Below, piece after piece: positions 36,495-47,944 of a stretch of DNA of 64,000 nucleotides. Origin of the DNA: Blumeriella jaapii (taxonomy: Eukaryota; Ascomycota; Leotiomycetes; Helotiales; Drepanopezizaceae). The stretch is taken from positions 868,001 through 932,000 of the forward strand of contig VWND01000076.1 of the NCBI GenBank assembly GCA_009599575.1, read 5' to 3'. The stretch's first letter is position 1; each line of letters begins with the position of its first letter. The notes under the pieces are model-generated. The model was given only the letters and a program-made list of their open reading frames with translations. It did not search any database and was not told the DNA's origin. The position numbers were made by a program, and so were the translations under genes.

Positions 36495-36945
36495 CTAGAC
36501 TCTTGTTCTGTATGCGTTTCCGTAGGTGTAAAGCCCGAACAAGGCCAAGGCGCTCAACCCACTCGGCAAGGGCTTCTTGCTTCTGAGAGCTCTAGGGATG
36601 GAGGAGCCGGCAAGGACAATCGAAGCGAGGAGCGCGAGTTCAACCCCATAGCTCTGCTTGTTCTGGATACGGTAACCGCCGAGGAGGTAGCTGGCGGCAT
36701 GGCATGTCAACAAGCTGTCTGGGACGGTCAAGAAGTAGGGTACGTACAGGGTACCGACAGTCAGACCAGCTGCGACTGAGGGAATAGAACCGGTCTTGAT
36801 GTATCCGAAAGTTCCGCCTCCAGCAGTGAGCGCTCCAATGATGTATGCTGTCGTTTCGATTCCTGTTACGACTTGGTTAGCTGGGCTGGCCATTTCATCA
36901 TCCCGTGAAGCTCTTGCGCGCAAGGTTTGGGAAATCTTTACCCAT
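36495..36945 (-). CDS. TMEM14 family membrane protein
   Basis: A first coding exon of only 4 nt (36945-36942, ATGG) joins through a 79-nt intron to exon 2 (36862-36495), giving 123 aa starting MGIETTAYIIGALTAGG. The intron has donor GTAAAG, branch site GCTAACC and acceptor ACAG. Without it the frame would start at an internal Met with an N-terminus unlike the family. Four hydrophobic segments and the motif GYIKTGSIPSVAAGLTVG place it in TMEM14/UPF0136. Animal members sit in the inner mitochondrial membrane (TMEM14C in porphyrin transport). The fungal role is not established. Confidence 0.85.
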
Positions 36946-37082
36946 GTTTGCGGTTCTGAATTGATGGAACAGAACGTAATTTTCGTAAGCTAAGTCTCTT
37001 GTCTAAACCGGGTAGAGAGAAGACGTCGGAGTGTTTACATTCTTAGATGGCGTTTGTAATCCGGGGTCACCACCAGCTAGCT

Positions 37083-37131
37083 ATGTACTGTACACACAGT
37101 ATGTACAGTACATTACAGTACAGTACAGCTG
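37083..37131. repeat. GTAC palindrome cluster
   Basis: ATGTACTGTACACACAGTATGTACAGTACATTACAGTACAGTACAGC-like run (described by motif) upstream of DAD1. Confidence 0.75.
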
Positions 37132-37323
37132 TACATGCCCCTCGGCATCAGTCCACTGCAGCCTTCTAAGCACGGCTCATTCTTGGCATTTTCCAAGCTG
37201 CGTGGCCTCAGAACATCAAGAGCTCCAAAGAGATCCGCGAACACGACTTTTCAACACCACAACGCAACGACCAATTTCTCTACACACCCAATTAGGCATC
37301 AAATACGCACATCGCCTCACGCA

Positions 37324-37900
37324 ATGGCACCCAAACGCTCCGCCCGCGAAACCACCCCTTCCATGGCCGCAACCACGCAAGCCTCCAGCACTTCCGCCGG
37401 CTCAGTCCCCGCCGCTGCCCTTCCCACCAAAGCCTCTCACAGAGCCTCCTCCCACCAATCGCCCCACGAAATCGCCCTGGGGATATGGCAGAGCTACCTG
37501 GACAAGACGCCGCAGCGGACGAAGCTGATTGACGTGTTTATGAGCTTCCTGGTCGTGGTGGGCGTGCTGCAATTCGTGTACTGTGTGATTGCGGGCAACT
37601 ACCCTTTCAATGCTTTCCTCTCCGGCTTTTCGGCGACGGTGGGACAGTTCGTCTTGACGGGTGAGTTTCATTCCGGAAGGGAGACAATGGGAACATGAGC
37701 ACTGATGAGATCGCTAGCTTCCTTACGGATACAGACGAATGCGGAGAACAAGGCGGAATTTGTTGATGTGTCTCCTGAGAGGTAACGAATCTTCGGGACA
37801 GGACTTTGAGCGCGATTGCTGACATCCCTATAGGGCCTTTGCAGACTACGTGTTTGGAAGCTTGATCCTGCATTTCTTCTGCGTCAACTTTATCAACTGA
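37324..37900 (+). CDS. OST2: Oligosaccharyltransferase subunit DAD1/Ost2
   Basis: Exons 37324-37660, 37718-37781 and 37834-37900, introns 57 and 52 nt, all phase-consistent, give 155 aa. After an Ala/Ser/Thr-rich N-terminus the family block is clear: TPQRTKLIDVFMSFL, QFVYCVIAGNYPFNAFLSGF, VGQFVLTASLRIQTNAENK and FADYVFGSLILHFFCVNFIN at the end. Three membrane spans are visible. DAD1/Ost2 is a small ER-membrane subunit of the complex that transfers N-glycans to nascent proteins. The N-terminal extension of about 45 residues is typical of filamentous fungi. Confidence 0.96.
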
Positions 37901-38102
37901 GCTGTGTCAAGCGGGTTTAGCAAAACATGGCTAGAGCAAGGAAATGTCGGAGAAAACATCATGACGGAAGTGCTTGGAAGAGTGCAAGATGCACATAGGA
38001 ACGGAGTACAACGGTGGCATCTAAAATGAACATGACCAAGTTGATCATGATGCTCTGCAATTACGAAGAAAATATACTGTATAGATTGTAACAATAGAGC
38101 GA

Positions 38103-39261
38103 CTAGTCTACACCGCTGAATTCCGCCTCCACTTCCCTCATTTCTTCTGTTTCCGCTGCCTTGCTTTCTCCAGCCTTCGGCGGACCCCCAGACTTCGGGG
38201 GTGGTGGAGGAGGCACGGTCTTGGCATTGGGAGCATGATCCAATTCTCTACTCTTCTTCTCTCCTTCGTTAAAATAGTCATCCATCATCCCTTTGTTGGG
38301 AACATGCGCATGCTTCTTCTCCTTTTTCCTTCCCGGGGCAGCACCGCCCGCCGGTGGTGCCAACATCTGAGCCGGAACCAAGAAATCGCCCGGCGTAGAC
38401 GTCTCTCCCAGGACGGAGTATTCTCCAGAGCCCGGCAGCGGTCTCGATTCCTCGTTAGAGAACCTCGCGTTCTCCGTCTCGAACAGCATCTCTCCTGGTC
38501 CAGCGACAGGCTCGCTCAACGGTGCCGGCAGTCTGTGCAACGCTCCGTAGCCGAGGACACAGCCTAACGCTCCTTCGCCGCCCCATTCTCGGCTAGGATG
38601 AATAGTGATCTCGCGGGTGACGTCGTACTCGTTGTTGTAGACGTAGAGTCGCAAGGGGCGGCCAATGTGGTCTTCGACCAGCTCACCCAGTCCACTCTCG
38701 CCGTGCAGCACTCCTTCGGGGGTTCCGAGGATGTAGTCACTGTACGGGAGGAGCCCCGCGAGGTCGGCTGGGGAGTTTGCGGGCACGTCGAGGATGTGCC
38801 AGATGTTCGATACGGTCGAGATGGACGTCCATTGGAGAGTGAGGCCAAGCGATGGTTTTCTGCTGGGACTGGAATATGGATTGTTCTCGTTCTTTGACCC
38901 TGGGTTTTCCATGAACATTGGGCATCGAGTTCGGTTGTGAAGGGGATCTTTACCTTTGCGCTCCATAGCCCAAGGGTGACGGTACTTCCAGCGCAGTTGC
39001 GGACCTCCTGGGCGAACAACGCTGGATCCGAGTCATCCTATTGCACCGATCAGCAATCATGTTTGCAGATCATGTTGTGAGATGATATCCACTCACGATC
39101 ATCCGGCCATTGATTCCAACGACAAAGTCAAACCAAGGTTCGATAGCCAGCTCCAACGTCTTGTTGCGCAGGACTTGGAATCCGAAAGCATTGTAATCTG
39201 ATCTCTGGGCAGGGGCATCGGAGTCCAGCCGGGAGATGAATCGGTTCAGGGCGTTAAACAT
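38103..39261 (-). CDS. GRASP (Golgi reassembly stacking protein), one frame break
   Basis: Exons 39261-39097, 39037-38954 and 38899-38103, introns 59 and 54 nt. The two GRASP PDZ domains are clear: NKTLELAIEPWFDFVVGING and ALFAQEVRNCAGSTVTLGLW in the first, HILDVPANSPADLAGLLPYS in the second. A Pro/Lys-rich C-terminus follows. In exon 3 the segment GQRTRTIHIPVPAEN is in frame with exon 2, but the next conserved block PSLGLTLQWTSIS is one frame over. One extra C near 38854 would restore it and makes 349 codons exactly. GRASP/Grh1 tethers early Golgi and ER-exit membranes and acts in unconventional secretion. The initial Met lacks the usual Gly2 for myristoylation (MFNALNRF), as in other fungal versions. 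Confidence 0.9.
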
Positions 39262-39872
39262 AGCTGCTCGGTACTGTACTAGAAGTAGGTGGATCTGCAA
39301 GTTGAAGTGCTTTCTTACCAGATTGTATGAGGCTTTGCGCCAGTCAGATAAAGTGGTAGCCTTACAGTACAGTACTGTACTGTACTGTAAGTAGTAGTAG
39401 CCTTGCTGTACTGCACAGTACTGTAGGGGCAGTACACTTCAGCACTGCACTTAGCCTCGTGTGGTCCAAGCTCGCAGCTCATACTCGTCCTTGACAATCC
39501 GTGCTTCATGCATCTGTAGACACACATCATGTATGTCTTCTCGACACCACATCGCGCAGTCTCAGCCTGCGTCTGCCCCAAACACTTGGGCCCGCAAGCA
39601 TATGTCGCGCCGGCCAGGGAATGAAACTCCCAATGGCGTGTCTGATCATTCAAGCGCTTACGCTTCGGGTCCTTCCTTGTAGGTCAGGTCATCGCATCTC
39701 TGTCTATGATCTTTTTCTCTGTTCGCTCTCCATCTTACTCGGCATCTCTTTCTTCTTCTTGTCCGAGCTGGCAGCGCCAACTCCATCATTTCTTTGGTGA
39801 CAGCGTATTTCCTTTTGTCCTGGCGTGCAGAGGGAGCCGGCTTCCACTTTCAATCTCATCGACCAAGTGGCG
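39262..39872. promoter_or_regulatory. Divergent intergenic region, GRASP/membrane protein
   Basis: 611 bp between opposite start codons, with dense GTAC motifs at about 39360-39436. No supported gene inside. Confidence 0.45.
39360..39436. repeat. GTAC palindrome cluster
   Basis: TTACAGTACAGTACTGTACTGTACTGTAA-type sequence, then TGTACTGCACAGTACTGTA. Confidence 0.75.
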
Positions 39873-41245
39873 ATGCCGTTCATTCCTCGAAGGCACGAGT
39901 ATAGGGGAGAGGGATGGGTGTCGCGCCGCGACTACGCAGCTCGAGATGAGCGAGACGAGCAAGATGAGCAAGAGGAGCAAGAGAGCGACGACGACGACGA
40001 TCGCTCTGCGCTGGCGCATGTGAGTCGAGCGAGATGACAAAATGAATCTGCAACGACTAATGAGTCTAGGAAACCGTACCTAATTACATCAAGCCCCCCG
40101 CTCAAGCTCAGCCAACACCACTTGCGATTCTCCAGCCAGTGATACTCCAGCCAGTATCAACACCGTTGCCTCCGGCTCCGGCTGTAACTCCTGGCCCGGC
40201 TTTCTTGAACAACGCGCCTCCGCGTCCAGCTGCACCAACGACAACCTCTCTACCGCCTTCAGCGCCCCTAGTGATTGCACCTGAAAATCCAGAGGCGCAG
40301 GTCCCTCCACCAGAAGCCGTACAGACACCAGAACCCGAGCCCACTCCCGGTCCTACGGTGCCAAAGCAAGCCCTAGAAAAAGATGTTGCGAAGCCTTCCG
40401 CTTCAGCTGGACCAGCCAACAGCAGTTCGCCCAAAATCACACCCGGAGTGGAAGCGGTCATAATTGCAGTCGTTGTCGCGAGTACGTAGCAAGCTTCCTC
40501 AATCACCAGTCTTCTTGCCATCCACGTGTTAACAATTCTCTTAGTGGCATTTGGGATTCTTTTCTTCTTGATATGGTACTTTGTATACAGGAAGAGCAAA
40601 ATTCGCAAAGAAGCCACGGAAGCAGAAAGCTCTCCTGCGCCTCCTGCGCCAGATATGTCCGTGGACATTCCACGGGTTGCAGAGCCAATCTATGTCCCAC
40701 CGCCAGGGCCGATCCCACAAAGACCAAACCGAGATTTTTACCCCGATGAGAAAAGTCCTGCATACGTGTCGAGGCGCACAACACTTACAAACAATGCCTT
40801 CAACAATCGCGACGAGACGCTAGGACTTGGCCAAACTGATCCATTGTAAGTATTGGATAAGCCCTTTTCAATTTGTATATCCTGGATTCTTTGGGTGACT
40901 TTACTCTTTACTTGAGCCAGTTCGGTGGAGCAATTGCTAATACGATCCAGTGCATCGCCAGATGATGAAAGGGAAGGGAACGAGGTGCCATTGACTCTCA
41001 GACGTGGCTCCTCAGTAGCTGGCGACAACTATTTGGGAAATTCAAACCCAAACGGGACCTGGGCACCGTCGAGCCCCAATCCTGACATACCGCTTAGCCC
41101 GAACGAGCAATGGGACCGGCCAGCCCAGCCAGACAATTACAATAAGTCTAGGGACTCGATAGAGGACACCGATGCGAGGTATCAGACTCCCGACCAGTGG
41201 ATCAGCGACCAGAGTTACAGAACGCGGAGCCAGGGTTCGAGGTAG
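39873..41245 (+). CDS. Single-pass membrane protein of unknown function
   Basis: Exons 39873-40019, 40070-40481, 40545-40845 and 40951-41245, introns 50, 63 and 105 nt, phases all consistent, give 384 aa. The N-terminus MPFIPRRHEYRGEG is followed by an acidic Asp/Glu run and a long Pro/Thr/Ala-rich region. One membrane segment (about VEAVIIAVVVASMAFGILFF) lies near residues 175-205 and is followed by basic YRKSKIRK, so the C-terminal half should face the cytosol. That half is Pro/Ser/Asp-rich. No signal peptide is seen. It resembles fungal wall-stress or Mid2-like layouts only in general shape. I do not recognise a named family. Confidence 0.75.
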
Positions 41246-42033
41246 AAATATTGACAGTACAGTACTAAAAGGTGTGATGGATGGAGTCAGGGGTTGGTTA
41301 CTCCCAGAGTACTTTTCATGATTGTCGCTGCAGTAGCGGGACGCTACAACAATATTTTGTGGCGTTGAGCGTCGCACTACGTGCACTTCTGATAACTTGA
41401 GAAGGAATACTTCCAGCAATAGACAAGTTTCCGGCGCATTGATGAGGTTTTCGTCTGGCTCAATGGGGAACGCATAACAGCAGTTCATTGGACAGCCTAC
41501 ATGGGGAAAAACTCCTACATGGGGAAAAACTGATTAGCGAGTGACAACAAGTGTCTTGTCTATCACCTACTTCATGCTTAGATTTCCGCTGTCAATTAAT
41601 CCTTTCCCTTCTCAGATCTTCAAGCACTGCCGAGTGCAGGAATTGCTTGACGAGCCATGGTCATCACTCACAACAATCACTGTCACCTTCCTTCAGTTCG
41701 GAGCTTGATGTAGATTCACCCTTACATTTTCGTATCGTTAATCGTCAGGCTCGCCGGCCTCCCGCCTTTAGGACCTCCGCTGATTTGAACACCATCGCTA
41801 TGACTTCTCTCCGGAAAAAAAAATCCCCCAGACTCCCTTTTCCTCGTACAATGGTATCACACCGCATTACACGGAAAACTATTGTTACATACATACACGT
41901 AAAAGCAGGAAATGCTATTCCAGCACATGGTTCTCGCCATCGACTGGATGGCCTTGCGTAGTAGAACAAGGAGGTAACCAACCCCTTCACACTCTCATTT
42001 TACCCTCAATGACAATGTTAGGTTGCTGTGGCT
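41246..42033. other. Convergent gap
   Basis: 788 bp between the membrane-protein gene and the kinase gene. One GTAC motif at about 41253-41265 and a direct repeat of ACATGGGGAAAAACT (41500-41531). No gene seen. Confidence 0.5.
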
Positions 42034-45000
42034 TCAATTAGTATCTGGTTTGCGGTGATTTCGTCTCGAGCTGGACCCGTTTCGCTGGACGCTGTTTGAG
42101 GACCCGTAAATGTCCTTGAACCCCTCGAGCTGCTTGCTCATGGCCCCTACTATTCGGTTAATCTCCAGCGCCATCTCGGGCATCGAAGCAGTCCCCGAAA
42201 GCGACGCTTCAGAAGGGTATGGTGGCAGTTCTGGAAATCTGTCCGAGAATGATGTGGAGCGTGGGGTGGTTCTTGCTGTGTAAATGACGCAGCTGGTGGT
42301 GGCATTGACAAGTAATCAGAATCGTCTGCTCCGTCGTATTGCGGTACTGGATTGCGGTCTTCTCGGGGACCATTGCTCGAAGCATGATTGACAATGTAGT
42401 AGTTGTCATCGGTGTCTTCAAAGGAACTGGCTAGGTTTCGTCGGCCTCTGGTGTTACTCTCTACGTCCGAAGCAGAAAAATCAGACATATCCGCAAGGTC
42501 CTGTAAGGCCCTGCCATCTGACAAGCGCGGTGGGATCGATGATTCATCGGACACATATATAGAAGGTTCCCGGCCTTCGTCTGCTGGCATTTGCTGGTAT
42601 AGTTGAGAAGCATGTCGCTCTAGCTCAAACGGGTTCCCAGACGGCATGTGCTCACTCGTTGCGGATCCGACTTCTGAATTGGCCGTTGAAGGACGAGCAA
42701 ATTCTGGGACGGCATCCGGCATGCTCATGTCGAGATCAATCAAAGACATTCGTTCAACAGATGGCTGTCTTGATTGCATCTGGTTGAGCGCCCCACCGAA
42801 CCCGCCTATTGGCTCCGTTGGGTGATGCATCAAGGCCGGACGAGCACGTGAGCCTGGAGTTATAGCTGGGCGGGTGGCCTCGAATGTTTGTGGGAATCTT
42901 GACAACTCAGGATCTGCGGATGCGGGAGGAGCCATGCTTGGGAACTTCCAGTCCTGTGTTCGTCTGTTGCTATTGGGTTCTGCAGAGTCGCTCGACGTAG
43001 GTGGGTTGAAATCGGCTACAGTCGAAGTGTAATCGTCGTCCTCTTCGCGACCTCTCCGATCAGGCCTGATAGTTTGCAATTCAGGGAAGCTTGAAAGTCC
43101 GGTTTCAGGGTCGTGGCCGCCAAGATCGATCATGGTATTTTCAATTGCGACATGAGCAGAGTCATCTCGCAGAGGCAAGTCTCCTGTTCGGTCCATCGAG
43201 CCTGATTGGTAATTCATGGGCAGTCCGCCGTAGTGAGCACGGCTATTGTCCTCGTAACTTGTCAGCGTGTTTGGGTCAAAAATTCTTTCCAGTGGAGCTG
43301 CAGGCAGGCGTGATAATGCCCCAGGAGGCGGGCGGCGCCTGCTGCCTTTGGCGGCGGCTGGTCGAGGCGTATCGTCGACGAAGACTACCCCTGGACCATA
43401 AGCATCGAACACATCATGTATTCCATACCCATTCCAAACTTTGCTATCAAGTATTTCGGTCCCGTTGAAGTTCCATTCGTCATCTGATGGGTGGTATGAT
43501 GAAGGACTTGAGCCCTGCGCTCCATGATGCATGAATAAGGACTTCCGACTGCCACCTCGAGCCTCCCACACCTTGAAAGACCCTACGAGATCCTTCAAGG
43601 TTGACGTGGGATATGAGGAGCTCGTGTTTAGAATGTACGGGTGCTTTTGAACTTGGTCGATGGATGGCCGCGCCTTCGGGTCTTCTTCCAGGCAGAATGC
43701 GACGAGGTCTCGGAGGTTTTTGGAGTAGTCGCCTCCCTCTAATCTGGGCGTGTGGTTCTTGAAGTGACTCCCAAGCCGATCGTACGAGATTCCATTGGCG
43801 ACGTTGGGTGGAAGGCCAGTCGCAACTTCAAAGACCATCGAGCCAAACGCCCAAATGTCAACTTCGTTGCCGTAATTTGGCGACGGCCCAAAGAGTTCTG
43901 GGGCCATCCAATGCGGTGTGCCGATAACGGTTGATCTTTTGTCAATCTTGCTCTCAACGATTCCTGCGACACCAAAGTCGCATAGCTGCACGTTGCCTTG
44001 TTCGGTCACCAGAACATTTGCACCTGGCGGGCGTCAGGGGTGACTCAGAAGCAAGTTTGTGCTGAGTTCTGCACTTACACTTGATATCTCGATGGATGAT
44101 GCCGGCTTGGTGAACCCATTTAATGGCTTCCGCAACCTCACGCAGGATGGGGATGATCCATCTTTCATTGAGGCCGCCGGGCGCTGTTGGCTTCATCTGC
44201 TGGGGGTCAGCATCGGTCGCGAGGGGGTGCTGAATGTCGACGTACCAACGTGGCGACGCTTCCGCCGGCACAGAACTCTGTAATCATCCACATGGCCTGG
44301 TTGACCGGCAGCGCTTCAATGACCAGATTGATGTTCTTGGCTTTGCTCTCGCCCAGGATCTTCAAGGCGTTGACCTCTTTGAGAAACTCGCTGTAGGAGT
44401 CTGCATTCCGCGGATTGACCGTGTCACTCTCGTCAATGTCGATGATCTTGATGGACACGACCGCTGCCGACTTCATGTCTTTCCTAGTGTCGTTAGCACG
44501 TGATGAGGCACGTGACAGAGACGGATGGAACTCACCCCTTGTAGACCCGACCAAAACTGCCTTTGCCAATCAGTTCTTCCAGGCCGTACGGAGGCGGGTC
44601 TTTTCCCATGCGTTTGCATTCGTCGTTGACTTTGGCTTGCATTTGGCGGGCGTCCTCGACGGCCTTGCTTTTGGCGTGGCTGGCCTCGTGAGGACGGACC
44701 GTCAGCGTCAACCTGCTGGGATCCATGGCGGCGAAGGCGACGGTTCGAGTGCGAGAGCGAGAGCGAGAGCGAGAGCGAGCGCGTGTGCGTGACGCTGGGC
44801 CAGCAGCACCCGAGACGGAGGGGTGGCCGCGGTGTGGTGCGGCCCAGGGAACGACGGTGCGGACGGACGAAGTCGACACGGCGGGCGAAGGGGGAGAGGG
44901 GGGAGGAGGGGGAGAAGATGGAGATGGAGATGGAGATGGAGACGGAGACGGCGATGCAATTCGAGATGGCGATGGAATTCGAGAAGGGGACGCTGTCGCA

Positions 45001-47944
45001 GAAAGAGCTCGAGGCGCCACAGCAGCAGAGCCCGTCCTAGCGGTGGCTGGAGCCGGTGGCTGACCCGACACTTGCGCCTGCGCCTGCGCCACCAGCATCA
45101 GCGCCTGGACTCCCGAACGTCCTTCGAATCGACGACTCGACTGGCGACGTCGAACCAGACCAGCAGAACTCGCCTCAGCCTCCGTCTGCGAAGCCAGTCC
45201 TGGCGATGTCGACGCTCCCTTCATATGTCGTAACGACGGACTCTGCCGCTCGGCCATCGTGCCTCGACGTTCCCGCACGGTTTCGGGCAAGATCAGAGCG
45301 ATGGGGCTGGATCCCGAGATGCTGGTGCTTACCAGCCGGCCGTGGCGCGTGTTCGAGCGGCGGCGCGCCGAGTTATCGCTCTTCGCTGAAGCTCCACTCG
45401 AAGCTGTGTTGGGCGTTGCGAGCGTATTCCGGCTTGGCCGAGGCCGCAGATTCGGGGTGACATTCGGGCTCGCAGCAGTGTGCGTGTGTAAGGAGATACC
45501 AATCCCGGCATAGGACTGCTCGGGCTCGGGAAGACCTACCTCTTGCTCGGATTGTCCATCGGAGCCAGTATCCTCTGAATCCAGGCTTTCGCCAGCATGC
45601 AACAGCTCCAAGTCGGCCCAATGGTCGGACTTGGTTCGGACTCTTTTGTCAAAATGAGACATCTGTCTCTTGATCTCCGCATCCGCGGCTTCCGCTTCGT
45701 CACTCCATGGTGGACCAGCATAGCTATGCGTATGATAATACGTAGGAAACTCAAACCTTTCATTCGGCGCCGCAGATCTATTGAATCCCTGCTCAATCTC
45801 TTCCTGGTTTTCCTGCGTGTTGATTAGCATCTCTGTTTGTTCGCTAGCAAGTTCCACTAGGCTTGCTTGTCGTGTTTGATCTTGCTCTTCGACTTGCTCT
45901 GGAAGTCTCTTTTGAACAAGATTGTGCTTGGATGGTTCTTGGTTTGGTCCATTGTTAGAAGAAAGATTGATGCCTGATGAAGGGCCTATCCTTGGCGTAT
46001 CCTGCCCATCAGGGCTTTCGAAGTTCCTCTCTTCGATACCTTTCTGATTGGCCTCCTCTAATTTTTCTTTCTGGTATTGCAGATGAAGTTCCCTGTTACG
46101 TTGTTGCCTGCTTTCGGAATATGCCTCATCATCTTCTTTGCGTTCGCCCCAGTTGCCACGATGCCTGTGTAGAAGATGTGTGTCGTCTTTAATATCGGCG
46201 CCCCGGTTGCTGGTGCTGCCGTCTTCCTTGGTCATTACTTTCCATAACTCGGCCGCTTTTTGCCTACGGACCTCGAGACCTTGCCAGTCATCTGCTTTTG
46301 GAAAATAAGCCACTGTTTATGTTTAGTTTCGTACAGTTCATACCTAATTGTTCCCCTTCTGTTTCTGAAAGATACTCCAGCGACGGCTTTCTAGCCTGGT
46401 AGTTACCACGTCCCCTCCTTCTGGATTCGGAAGGGCTTAAGTGAGCTGACTGACGACCAGCGGATAACGCGCTTCTAAGCTCACTCCCTCTGAAAACCAA
46501 AGGGCTTGAGAAAGCTGGCTGGCTACCAGTGGGTGACGCGCTTCTAAGTTCACTCCCTCTGAAAACCAAAGGGCTTGAGAAAGCTGGCTGGCTACCAGTG
46601 GGTGACGCGCTTCTAAGTTCACTCCCTCTGAAGTCCCGAGGGCTTGAAAAAGCTGGCTGTCGACCAGCTGGTGACGCGCTTCTAAGTCCACTTTCTCCGA
46701 AGTCCCAAGGGCTTGAAATAGCTGGCTGACGACCAGCGGATAACGCGCTTCTAAACCCACTTTCTCTGAAATCTTGAGCGCCTGAGAAAGCTGGTTGTCG
46801 ACCAGCGGGTGACGCGCTTATAAGTCCACTCCCTCTGAAGTCTCGAGGGCTTGAAACAGCTGACTGACGATCAACGAATAATGCGTTCCTGAGTCTAATC
46901 CCTCTGATGTCCCGAGGGCTTGAGAAAGCTGACTGACGTTCACCGGGTGACGCGCTTCTAAATCCATCGCCTCTGTAGCCTTGAAGGCTTGAGAGAGCTG
47001 ACTGGTTCCCAGCGGACGGCATGTCTCCAAGTTCACTTTCTTTGAAGTCCTGGGGCTTTGGAAGAGGTGACCGACCACGAGCGGGTAGCGCGTTCGCAAC
47101 TGGTCCTTCGTGCATATAAGGATCATTCCGCTTATGCTGCTGTTCAGCGCGGACAGTATCACCGTATTCAAAGGAGTATCGGGCAACGGGCAAGTGAGAC
47201 CAAGCTGCCACTGGCACGTTCTGGCCCGATTCCAGTGAATTTTGTATCCCAGTTCGCGTCAACTGAGCCGGACGCGAAACATCGCGCTCAGTCTCCCCGG
47301 ACTCCAGCGAAAAGCGTGTTGTAGACCTGACCAGCACAACTGGCTCCCGTGGCGGCAATTTTGTACCCTTGCGTTGCTTTGGTCGAGATCTTCGATTGTC
47401 TCCCCTGGGGCTTCGAGATCGAACGCGTTCCAGACCCTTTTTTCGCGTTTTCATTTTTGTACCACTGTCCATCTTTTTGCTTTTGAACAGCCGTCCTATC
47501 CCCTTCAGCATTCGCTTGACAAAGCCTTGTGATTTCGAATTCTTGTCGTTTGTTTGCAAATGGTTCCTCTTAGGATAGCGGATCTCATCTGTTATTTTCC
47601 GCAACGTTCCTTCAGTATATGGTATCCTGATCGCTGGTCCTGGGAAAAGAGCATCCACTGCTTCAGAACTGCCATCGACCGCTGCTTATATGTATCAGCA
47701 TTGAATAAGCGGGACTCGACGCGTTAATCCTACCAGGTGTAGCACTTGTTTCTTGATTAGACAATTGCTCATCCTCTGTGTACGGCATTCTTGCAGGATA
47801 CCTGCGAGACTGGTGCAACAATTGTCCCCCATCTGAAGATGAACTGGGCTCTCCTATAGTCGCGGATGGCATTGATTGTCCTTTGTTCGCGGATGAAATG
47901 GACCTTCCTGCCGTCGCGGACGGCAACGATCTGTAAGAAGACAT
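42034..47944 (-). CDS. Giant STE20-group protein kinase (one frame break)
   Basis: Six exons: 47944-47734, 47681-46344, 46312-44536, 44483-44246, 44196-44079 and 44023-42034. Every joint is phase-consistent, predicting about 1,890 aa. The N-terminal 1,080 residues hold nine 23-aa repeats, a Gln/Glu-rich region, an SPSPSP run and an RSRSRS run. The kinase domain starts near 1093 (YGLEELIGKGSFGRVYKG), with ATP Lys K1121, HRDIK at 1223-1227, DFG at 1243-1245 and GTPHWMAPE, the STE20 signature. A disordered C-terminal tail follows. The apparent frame ends at 42150, but a better C-terminus (RFPELPPYPSEASLSG to KPDTN) lies one frame over from the CCCC run at 42263-42266. One added base gives 1,891 codons. 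A shorter kinase starting at the internal Met at 44728 is the main alternative. Subfamily is not assigned. Confidence 0.82.
44735..44985. repeat. Hexanucleotide repeats inside kinase gene
   Basis: GCGAGA repeats (encoding Arg-Ser dipeptides on the minus strand) and GATGGA repeats (encoding Ser-Pro dipeptides). Both are coding and in frame. Confidence 0.8.
46437..47060. repeat. 69-bp coding tandem repeats in kinase gene
   Basis: About nine units of 69 bp (23 aa, consensus SSPRDFRGSELRSASPAGRQ plus PAF). Two neighbouring units near 46491-46628 are identical or nearly so, pointing to recent duplication; the outer units have diverged. Confidence 0.9.

Noticed and set aside
4557..47944. Programmed translational frameshifting as explanation for the six breaks
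   Set aside because: The sites share no slippery heptamer or common direction, and the genes are not frameshifted in other fungi as far as family knowledge goes; sequence error or mutation is simpler.
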